A DNA stretch of 23,307 nucleotides. Origin: Chloroflexota bacterium (GTDB taxonomy: Bacteria > Chloroflexota > UBA6077). The notes beneath the pieces were generated by a model, which saw only the letters and a program-made list of their open reading frames with translations, ran no database searches and was not told where the DNA came from. Shown here in pieces: positions 18,341-23,307 of this stretch (its first letter is position 1; each line of letters starts with the position of its first letter). The stretch covers positions 1 to 23,307 of the forward strand of contig JAJYKO010000006.1 of NCBI GenBank assembly GCA_021788565.1. Direction: 5' to 3'. Made by a program: the position numbers and the translations under genes.

Positions 18341-18432
18341 CCTCCACAGCACGTTGTGCAGTAGAGGCTATCAGCGGTCCGGTATCAGCCGCAGAGTGCG
18401 AACGGAGTCACTCGCCGGCGAGCCTCATCGCC
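18341..18432 (-). promoter_or_regulatory. Fluoride (crcB-motif) riboswitch A, translational type, upstream of the MutS-like pair
   Basis: The minus strand reads GGCGATGAGGCTCGCC (18432-18417), an extra hairpin (GAGTG/CACTC), then a GCGG/CCGC stem (18392-18374) running into TGATAGCCTCTACTG. Loop bases GAGGCU pair perfectly with AGCCUC (six pairs), the aptamer pseudoknot. Immediately downstream CCTCTAC (18367-18361) can instead pair with GTGGAGG (18347-18341), with GCAC/GUGC above it and an AAC loop, burying the GGAGG Shine-Dalgarno of MutS-like A. There is no T-tract. Fluoride binding should hold CCTC in the pseudoknot and free the ribosome site. Confidence 0.93.
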
Positions 18433-18441
18433 GTTGTCCTG

Positions 18442-18473
18442 AGTATACCACAGCTACGGGCATCGGTGGACAA
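18442..18473 (-). promoter_or_regulatory. Promoter for the riboswitch A transcript
   Basis: A good -10 TATACT (18447-18442) would start transcription near 18435, just ahead of the aptamer. The -35 is poor: TTGTCC at 18473-18468 is 20 bases away, and TCCACC sits at the 17-base distance. The position of the -10 relative to the aptamer mirrors that of leader B. Confidence 0.6.
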
Positions 18474-18486
18474 GGTGGGCTCGCCC

Positions 18487-18903
18487 TCAGATGTGCCAGC
18501 CGGAGCCCGAGCGCGCCACCTCTCCACTTGCGATCCAGCACTGGAACGTTCGGCGCATCGCATCGAAAGTTCCACGGTCGAAGATAATCTGCCCATGTTC
18601 CAGTGCGTCTAGAAGAAGTATGTTACGATCCTCAAACATCTGCTGCCATGCCGCGCGATCGTATGGGAAGACCTCGACGTTGCCATCGACGAATGCAGAG
18701 AACTCCAGCATCCGGTCGATCAACCGCAACCCATCGTCGCCGCGCAGACCGACCAGGACATCGTAGTCGCTGTCGCGCGTCCAATCGCCCCTCGCCCGTG
18801 AACCGAACAGGACGACGAATTCTATCGCGTCCGCACGGTCTGCCAGCAAGCGATCGACGAAGCGCTCCAGCACTCCGGTGTCACGGGTTTCCGACGATGC
18901 CAT
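18487..18903 (-). CDS. MNT-type nucleotidyltransferase (antitoxin of a HEPN–MNT pair)
   Basis: 138 residues with a minimal nucleotidyltransferase fold. The active site is GSRARGDWTRDSDYD (G34-S35, D46, D48), with an acidic third strand near VEVFPYD. In HEPN–MNT pairs this protein neutralises the HEPN RNase toxin, in characterised cases by nucleotidylating it. It overlaps the upstream HEPN gene by 23 bases and follows it on the same strand. It ends 40 bases before the -10 of riboswitch A and is not under that leader. Identification is from motif and pairing. Confidence 0.9.
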   Translation of the reverse strand: MASSETRDTGVLERFVDRLLADRADAIEFVVLFGSRARGDWTRDSDYDVLVGLRGDDGLRLIDRMLEFSAFVDGNVEVFPYDRAAWQQMFEDRNILLLDALEHGQIIFDRGTFDAMRRTFQCWIASGEVARSGSGWHI

Positions 18904-19273
18904 CTGCGAACCCCATTACCTCACCGGCTTCCGACAGAGCCGTCCGCGCGTCCCTCTCGAAGAACTGCTCTGCCGGCGCGCCCTGGGAGAAAGCGTCAGG
19001 ATACCGAGTTCCAATGTAGTAGCGGTTCAGATTCGCACACGCATCTCGTACAGGCTGCGGTACCGAGGTGTGCCGCTCGACTGACTGGAGCAACACGTTC
19101 AAGTTGTGTCCCGGTTGGGGGTCGCGGAAGTGATGACAAACGGCCTTGAGTGCCTTTTCCGCTGCCTGTTGAGCGGTGAAACAGCACCACGACCAATGGC
19201 CGCCCTGGACCAAGCCTGAGGCGGCCGCGATTTCCGCACGGGCTTCTCTGAGCCAGTCCTCTTCTCGATTCAT
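18881..19273 (-). CDS. HEPN domain protein (toxin-type partner of MNT)
   Basis: 130 residues, all-helical HEPN: DWLREARAEIAAASGLVQGG, CFTAQQAAEKALKAV, then RDPQPGH (R50...H56, an Rx5H arrangement within the Rx4-6H RNase range) and NLNRYYIGTRYPDAF. HEPN proteins of this type are RNases or RNA-binding proteins paired with MNT. It starts at ATG 19273, about 25 bases downstream of an extended -10 promoter, with no strong Shine-Dalgarno, and is the first gene of the two-gene unit. It lies between two fluoride riboswitch operons but has its own promoter. Confidence 0.88.
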   Translation of the reverse strand: MNREEDWLREARAEIAAASGLVQGGHWSWCCFTAQQAAEKALKAVCHHFRDPQPGHNLNVLLQSVERHTSVPQPVRDACANLNRYYIGTRYPDAFSQGAPAEQFFERDARTALSEAGEVMGFADGIVGNP

Positions 19274-19304
19274 TCACGTGCGCCCATCTACGAAATGCCA
19301 GGAC

Positions 19305-19313
19305 ATTATACCA
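19305..19313 (-). promoter_or_regulatory. Extended -10 promoter for the HEPN–MNT operon
   Basis: The minus strand reads TGGTATAAT (19313-19305), a perfect extended -10 (TGn plus TATAAT). A start near 19298 gives a leader of about 25 bases before the HEPN ATG. No good -35 is seen, which is usual for extended -10 promoters. Confidence 0.65.
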
Positions 19314-19484
19314 GTAGAGACGCTATCCTCAGATTCGGGCTCCCCATCCTTTATGGTGAACGAGTCGTTCTGTGCGAACTTCTGCGGATCGTTCTGAACA
19401 CGGCCGACTGCTAAACCCATGATTGCTAACGTTGCAACAAGCCCAAATCGCGAGTTCTTCACTACAAAAGACTGAGACTAGGTA

Positions 19485-19514
19485 TTGCAGTCCTGTCGCT
19501 GCTGTCTGTACAAT
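19485..19514 (+). promoter_or_regulatory. Promoter for the riboswitch B transcript
   Basis: -35-like TTGCAG (19485-19490), an 18-base spacer and -10 TACAAT (19509-19514). The predicted start near 19521 is at the first bases of the aptamer. The 19274-19484 stretch upstream holds only this promoter and the divergent HEPN promoter. Confidence 0.6.
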
Positions 19515-19522
19515 CTCCGTGA

Positions 19523-19622
19523 CAGCGATGAGGCTCGCTGGGCAGGGGTCCGCCTGCTAAAGCGTCAACAGACGACTGATAGCTTCTACTGGAAACGCCG
19601 AGTTTCCGTGGAAGCTTTTTTT
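19523..19622 (+). promoter_or_regulatory. Fluoride (crcB-motif) riboswitch B, transcriptional, upstream of the MFS operon
   Basis: CAGCGATGAGGCTCGCTG (19523-19540) forms the first hairpin. An extra hairpin GCAGG/CCTGC follows (19542-19557), then a CGTC/GACG stem (19563-19574) and ACTGATAGCTTCTACTGG (19575-19592). Loop GAGGCU (19530-19535) pairs with AGCUUC (19581-19586), six pairs including one G·U. The same AGCTTC is the 5' arm of the terminator at 19581-19622, so fluoride-bound folding should block termination. The sequence resembles the Thermotoga-type GGCGATGAGG ... CTGATGG.CTCTACTG aptamer. Confidence 0.93.
19581..19622 (+). terminator. Intrinsic terminator, expression platform of fluoride riboswitch B
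   Basis: AGCTTCTACTGGAAAC pairs with GTTTCCGTGGAAGCT around a GCCGA loop (one U·G pair and a small bulge) and is followed by seven T at 19616-19622. The 5' arm is needed by the aptamer pseudoknot, giving a standard mutually exclusive switch. Confidence 0.92.
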
Positions 19623-19658
19623 GTTGGGTCCTGTTTCTATCCGAATGGGGGCAGACTC

Positions 19659-20174
19659 ATGAGTAACGACATGTACGCGGAGCTTTTCGAGGGCACCAGC
19701 GTCCACACGGTCGAATTGAAGCTGCTGGAGGAGACCTATCAGCGGGCGATAGAGCTTGCCAAGGCCAACGGCTGGCCTGAGGAGGAGGCCCTCCTCACCG
19801 TCTTCGCCCACGGTCTTGCCACCCTACAAGGGGAGTGGCAGCAGGCGGAGGGGAGCGACGACGTGGAGAGCCTGCGGCGCAGGCTCTCGAGCCTGGACGG
19901 CATGTACTCGGTGATGAAGTTCCGCACCTTCACTCTGACCCAGGAGAACCAGCGCATGGCGATGGCCCTCTCTGCCTACCAGCAGGAGCATCCTGCCCTC
20001 ATGCGGCTGGTGGAGCGGCTGCGGAGCGAGCTCGAGGACGCAAAGCACGCGAGCCGGCCCGCGGAGGCTAACCAGGCTCAATCGCTACCCCAAGCTCTCC
20101 CTTCAAACTCCGCAACTCACGGGCCTTTCGGCTGGCTCCATTCGCTGCTCTCTGCGCTTTTGTCGTCGCGATGA
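19659..20174 (+). CDS. Conserved-looking helical protein of unknown function, first gene after riboswitch B
   Basis: 171 residues, not recognised. About residues 20-125 are strongly helical with heptad character (ELKLLEETYQRAIELAKANG, DDVESLRRRLSSLDGMYSVM, HPALMRLVERLRSELEDAKH), and the C-terminal tail is Pro/Ser rich. There is no signal peptide, membrane segment or Cys motif. The frame is open back into the riboswitch, but ATG 19659 is the first after the terminator and has a G-rich site (GGGGG) about 8 bases upstream. It overlaps the next gene by four bases (ATGA). By position it should be induced by fluoride. It could be a regulator or an accessory of the downstream MFS protein. Confidence 0.8.
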   Translation: MSNDMYAELFEGTSVHTVELKLLEETYQRAIELAKANGWPEEEALLTVFAHGLATLQGEWQQAEGSDDVESLRRRLSSLDGMYSVMKFRTFTLTQENQRMAMALSAYQQEHPALMRLVERLRSELEDAKHASRPAEANQAQSLPQALPSNSATHGPFGWLHSLLSALLSSR

Positions 20175-20578
20175 GCCTGAACCAGTATCAGCGAAGGTCC
20201 CTGGGTGTGACACTGCGCCTGCTTGAAAAGGCCCTGGACGACATCGAGGCACTCCTGGCCGCGGACCATCAAGGGCTTCTCTACGCAGTTCACACCGAGC
20301 TCACTCCGGAGCTAGAGATGGAGCTGAGGCAGCTTTCCGGCAACGTTCGTGCACTACTGGCCGAACTGGCGCAGCGTTACCAGTTGCCCGTTCAACGGGA
20401 GGACGGGTTGCGGATCATCTCCGCCAGGCTTTCCAGCGCCTGGGAAAACCTGGAGGACTCTCGGCCCAGAAAGCTGCGCCGCTACGGGCAGCTTGACCCA
20501 GAGGTCGCCGAGGAACTCGAGCCTCAGGTAGAGGCTCTGACACGGTTGGTGCTGGCCATGGAGAAACTAACTCGTTAG
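20171..20578 (+). CDS. Small helical protein of unknown function, second gene of riboswitch B operon
   Basis: 135 residues, not recognised. It is rich in Leu, Glu and Arg and predicted all-helical from its pattern (RSLGVTLRLLEKALDDIEALL, EMELRQLSGNVRALLAELAQ, EELEPQVEALTRLVLAMEKL), soluble and without Cys. It is translationally coupled to the previous gene through ATGA at 20171-20174, and its stop lies 13 bases before the MFS start. The tight coupling suggests that the two small proteins work together, perhaps as a complex at or near the transporter; this is inference from arrangement only. Confidence 0.8.
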   Translation: MSLNQYQRRSLGVTLRLLEKALDDIEALLAADHQGLLYAVHTELTPELEMELRQLSGNVRALLAELAQRYQLPVQREDGLRIISARLSSAWENLEDSRPRKLRRYGQLDPEVAEELEPQVEALTRLVLAMEKLTR

Positions 20579-20591
20579 TGGAGGGTGTTGC

Positions 20592-21803
20592 ATGAAAGCG
20601 CAGGCCGACACATCGGCTAGCCGCAGGGACGTCTCGAGGAGCACCGCGCTCAAGTTCATTGTGTTTCTCGGTATCGTGAGCCTCTTCGCGGACATGACTC
20701 ATGAGGGTGCAAGAAGCGTAACAGGCCCGTTTCTGGCGACACTCGGGGCGAGCGGCGCCTTGGTGGGTATTGTGGCTGGGCTCGGGGAGCTGGTGGGACA
20801 CGGCCTGAGGCTTGTATCGGGCTACCTGGCCGACCGCACCCGGCGCTACTGGGCCATCACGCTGTTCGGTTACGCCGTCAACGTGCTGGCGGTGCCACTG
20901 CTGGCCCTCGCGGGACGCTGGGAGGTCGCGGCCTTTCTCATGATCGCCGAGCGGGCGGGAAGAGCGATGCGCAATCCCCCGAGAGATGCGATGCTCTCCC
21001 ATGCCACCACACTCACGGGGCGAGGCTGGGGCTTCGGCCTCCACGAGGCGCTGGACCAGACAGGGGCAGTCCTCGGTCCGCTCCTCGTTGCCGGTGTCCT
21101 CTACATCCAGGGAGACTACAGGGTGGCGTTCGCAGTCCTGGGGGTATCGGCGGTGCTCGCACTGATCGCCATTGTCGCTACCAGGATCACCTATCCCACC
21201 CCCAGCGACTTCGAGCCCACGATAGCCGTCCAACTGGAGAGCAAGGGGTTCCCGACGGCCTACTGGCTCTACCTGGGGGCCGTTGCGCTGGTGGGAGCCG
21301 GGTACGCCGACTTCCCGATCATCGCCTACCACTTCCAGAAGACGTCGTTGGCCTCAGCGGACTTGATCCCCATCTTCTACGCGCTTGCGATGGGGGTGGA
21401 TGCCGTAGCCGCCCTACTGTTCGGCCGACTCTTCGACCAGGTTGGCCTGTCGGTGCTGATAGCCGCTTCGCTGATATCGGCGCTCTTCGCTCCACTGGTC
21501 TTCCTGGGAGGTTTCACCCTTGCCCTACTCGGCACGGCCTGCTGGGGGATAGGGATGGGGGCACAGGAATCGGTAATGCGAGCAGCAGTCGGAGGCTTCG
21601 CTCCAGCAAATCGCCGGAGCTCCGCCTACGGTGTTTTCAACACTGGGTACGGTATCTTCTGGTTCCTGGGCAGTACCCTGATCGGGATCCTGTACGATAC
21701 ATCCATCCCCTGGCTGGTCATCTTCTCGGTGGCGACGCAGTTAGCATCGATCCCGATGTTCCTCCTCGTGAGGCGGGCGATGGCCTCCCCGCAGGCCAGC
21801 TAG
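20592..21803 (+). CDS. MFS transporter under fluoride riboswitch control
   Basis: 403 residues, the usual size for a 12-helix major facilitator. The first half has an acidic motif at the end of helix 1 (LFADMTHEGARS, D34 and E38) and MFS motif A GYLADRTRRY (77-86); the second half repeats it as GRLFDQVG. A cytoplasmic loop with NPPRDAML and GLHEALDQTGAVLGP is also seen. It starts at ATG 20592, with GGAGG seven bases upstream. MFS proteins export drugs or anions, and the substrate cannot be read from sequence. Regulation by leader B makes fluoride, or a metabolite made during fluoride stress, the leading hypothesis. No CrcB/Fluc or CLC-F gene is present in the window. Confidence 0.92.
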   Translation: MKAQADTSASRRDVSRSTALKFIVFLGIVSLFADMTHEGARSVTGPFLATLGASGALVGIVAGLGELVGHGLRLVSGYLADRTRRYWAITLFGYAVNVLAVPLLALAGRWEVAAFLMIAERAGRAMRNPPRDAMLSHATTLTGRGWGFGLHEALDQTGAVLGPLLVAGVLYIQGDYRVAFAVLGVSAVLALIAIVATRITYPTPSDFEPTIAVQLESKGFPTAYWLYLGAVALVGAGYADFPIIAYHFQKTSLASADLIPIFYALAMGVDAVAALLFGRLFDQVGLSVLIAASLISALFAPLVFLGGFTLALLGTACWGIGMGAQESVMRAAVGGFAPANRRSSAYGVFNTGYGIFWFLGSTLIGILYDTSIPWLVIFSVATQLASIPMFLLVRRAMASPQAS

Positions 21804-21826
21804 CAGCGGACCACAGAGGGTTTACT

Positions 21827-22552
21827 ATGGAATCGAGACTTGAGTCGGACGTCTCTGGACGCCACCCGCTGACATGGCCGCAGCCGCCTCTATCAGATGG
21901 CGAGGTCAACTTCCTGTGGTCTTTCATGGATGGCAGCATCATGGCGCCGGAGACGCGACAGAGACTGCGCCACGGATGGGGAATGTGCGAGCGCCATGCC
22001 TTCGGTTGGGTTTCTATGGAGGCGGCCATGCGACACGGCTTCCTGATGGGACCAACCCTGCTGTATGAGGACCTGATGGAGCGGGCTGCCCAGGCATTTC
22101 GGCTGCGGGGGCCCGGGAAGGCGTTGCGGCTCGACCACCGCTTGCGGGAGCGTGGCCCGTGCATGATGTGCGAGATGGAGTACGGTCCACACTCTACAGC
22201 CCGGGCAGCGAACCCGCGGGTCCTCGCGGAGGCACGAGAGTTGGCGGAGATACGCTCCTTCGTGCAGGCGACGGAGAAGTGGTGGCGGCCGGCCGTGTGC
22301 GGTCTCTGTGCTGGCGACGGAGCGGAGGCCCGTTGCCGGTCTCACCTTCAGCAGGGGGTGCTGAACGGAGAGGCGGACCTGGAGACACAGCGGGGGCTGG
22401 TCCAGTCGATCTACGAGCATACTGCGCGCTTCTCGCGCGGCTTCGTGTGGGAGTTCCGGGGGACCGCCACGGAGGAGGACCGGGCCGCGCTAATCAGTGC
22501 CGTCGCCTGGTGCGGAGGCTGGAGTCCCTGGCTGTGGCTGGCGAGTTCATGA
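21827..22552 (+). CDS. Cys/His-rich DUF6062-like protein of unknown function
   Basis: 241 residues, soluble. It has four paired metal-type motifs: CERHAF (C54..H57), CMMC (near residue 111), CGLC (near 163) and CRSHL (near 173). It also has GFLMGPTLLYEDLMERA, which resembles the DUF6062 pattern of C..HA followed by an ILYEDLL segment. The partial minus-strand gene at 23014-23307 appears to be a relative. Metal or iron–sulfur binding is plausible but not shown. It begins 23 bases after the MFS stop with GAGGG upstream and is probably the last gene of the riboswitch B operon. It overlaps the convergent HEAT gene by six bases; no terminator is seen. Confidence 0.8.
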   Translation: MESRLESDVSGRHPLTWPQPPLSDGEVNFLWSFMDGSIMAPETRQRLRHGWGMCERHAFGWVSMEAAMRHGFLMGPTLLYEDLMERAAQAFRLRGPGKALRLDHRLRERGPCMMCEMEYGPHSTARAANPRVLAEARELAEIRSFVQATEKWWRPAVCGLCAGDGAEARCRSHLQQGVLNGEADLETQRGLVQSIYEHTARFSRGFVWEFRGTATEEDRAALISAVAWCGGWSPWLWLASS

Positions 22553-23017
22553 CAGACCCTGGAGCACGCGTTCCGCCGCTTCACGCACCGAGGGGCTGGG
22601 ATCGGCCGTGGCGAGGTCAAGCGCCCGCTTTGCGACTTCTCCGTCCAACCTCCCCAGGGCCTCGACGGCGCTCAACCTGACCGACAGGTAGCTCGACTTG
22701 AGGGCGAGCGAGAGGGGACCGACCGCGCCTGGATCCCCTATCTTCCCAAGTGCTTCGACCACCGACGCCAGGAGGTACGGGTCCCGTCCGCCCTCGGTCA
22801 GCACCCGCTCCAGCGCCTCCACCGCTCTCTTCTCCTTCAGTTCTCCCAAAATCCAGGCCGCTCGCACCGGTGTCTCGGGCTCAGGATGGTCGAGGGCAGA
22901 GATCAATTTGGAGACGAAGTCCTGGCTGCTGGAGTTCAGCTCCGCCCCGCAGCTGTTACAGATGGCGTCTCCCATCTGGTTCTCGGCATGGCAGACCGGG
23001 CAGTAGTAGATGGTCAT
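22547..23017 (-). CDS. Zinc-ribbon plus HEAT-repeat protein
   Basis: 156 residues. The N-terminus is a zinc ribbon (YYCPVCHAENQMGDAICNSC: C6, C9, C20, C23). From about residue 37 there are HEAT/PBS-lyase-like helical repeats (PVRAAWILGELKEKRAVEAL, LLASVVEALGKIGDPGAVGP, SVRLSAVEALGRLDGEVAKRA, SPSVREAAERVLQGL). These are protein–protein interaction scaffolds and the partner is unknown. The open frame reaches 23122, but ATG 23017 starts at the ribbon and overlaps the upstream gene stop (ATGA 23017-23014), so it is translationally coupled. It belongs to an operon entering from the right, not to the riboswitch units. Confidence 0.87.
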   Translation of the reverse strand: MTIYYCPVCHAENQMGDAICNSCGAELNSSSQDFVSKLISALDHPEPETPVRAAWILGELKEKRAVEALERVLTEGGRDPYLLASVVEALGKIGDPGAVGPLSLALKSSYLSVRLSAVEALGRLDGEVAKRALDLATADPSPSVREAAERVLQGLS

Positions 23018-23307
23018 GATCTGGACCCATCCGGGGCCCACGGTCCTCCGACTCCCCAGTTGCCCTCTGCCCCGGCCATCTTCCGAACCGCTCGCCACGG
23101 GGAGGAGGCTTCCTCCCCCCATGGCTCACGCGAGAAACGGTAATCATGCTTGCGGACGTACTCGTTGAGCTCAGCGATCAGGCGCTGGAGCTCCGATGCC
23201 TCCATCTCTGCGAGCGTCGCGGCTCCCTCGGGCGACGCGCAGGAGAGCGCGAGGAGCATGTGCGTGAAGCAGAGACCAGATGACCTGGCGAACGCATCGC
23301 GGCGACC
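23014..23307 (-). CDS. DUF6062-like protein, C-terminal part (5' end outside the window)
   Basis: The frame is open to the window edge, giving at least 97 residues. The visible part holds GLCFTHML, a C..H motif, then a helical stretch and the ending RKHDYRFSREPWGEEASSPW, which I recognise as typical of the DUF6062 C-terminus. ATG 23259 exists but is internal to conserved sequence, so the true start lies beyond 23307. The function is unknown; such proteins are Cys/His rich. It is coupled to the HEAT gene by ATGA. Confidence 0.78.
   Translation of the reverse strand, partial: GRRDAFARSSGLCFTHMLLALSCASPEGAATLAEMEASELQRLIAELNEYVRKHDYRFSREPWGEEASSPWRAVRKMAGAEGNWGVGGPWAPDGSRS

Noticed and set aside
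19274..19462. Minus-strand 62-codon frame with a signal-peptide-like start, ending at the HEPN ATG
   Set aside because: GTG start has no Shine-Dalgarno, and a strong extended -10 promoter for HEPN lies inside it (19305-19313).

Overview
The window is a GC-rich bacterial chromosome segment. Gene content (an Ehr-type complex, USP–CBS fusion, MutS-like ATPases, a DUF6062-like protein) would suit a Chloroflexota-like or similar anaerobe/thermophile lineage, but that placement is inference and no rRNA or tRNA is present to test it.

The organising theme is fluoride. Three RNA leaders match the crcB-motif (fluoride) riboswitch, and each heads a different transcription unit. Leader A (minus, 18341-18432) folds so that the Shine-Dalgarno of the next gene is paired. 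It heads mutS-like A, mutS-like B, enolase, a phosphoglycerate-mutase-family gene and a CBS-domain gene (18334 down to 12635). Leader C (minus, 12491-12591) overlaps an intrinsic terminator. It heads a hydrogenase-4/complex-I-like membrane operon (hyfC, hyfE, hyfF, hyfG, ferredoxin, small subunit, hyfB) that ends with a large USP–CBS fusion (12470 down to 192). Leader B (plus, 19523-19622) also overlaps a terminator. It heads two small helical proteins of unknown function, an MFS transporter and a Cys-rich DUF6062-like protein (19659 to 22552). Enolase, MutS-like, UspA-like and formate-hydrogenlyase-like genes are known associates of fluoride riboswitches. The MFS transporter with its two partners is the least explained part and is a candidate fluoride-exit or detoxification module. 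No CrcB/Fluc or CLC-F channel gene is in the window.

The membrane complex is not a hydrogenase: its large subunit has lost all four Ni-Fe cysteine ligands (Ehr-like). The operon also shows damage. hyfF has an amber codon at a conserved Tyr. hyfG carries an in-frame stretch of dispersed-repeat sequence of about 50 codons. A 2164-bp IS1380-like insertion sequence sits exactly at the hyfG stop codon with a CTAG target duplication.

Between leaders A and B lies a HEPN–MNT toxin–antitoxin pair with its own extended -10 promoter. The right end (22547-23307, minus) holds a zinc-ribbon/HEAT-repeat protein translationally coupled to a truncated DUF6062-like gene running off the window; it converges on the plus operon. 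Bases 1-191 hold no gene that I can support.
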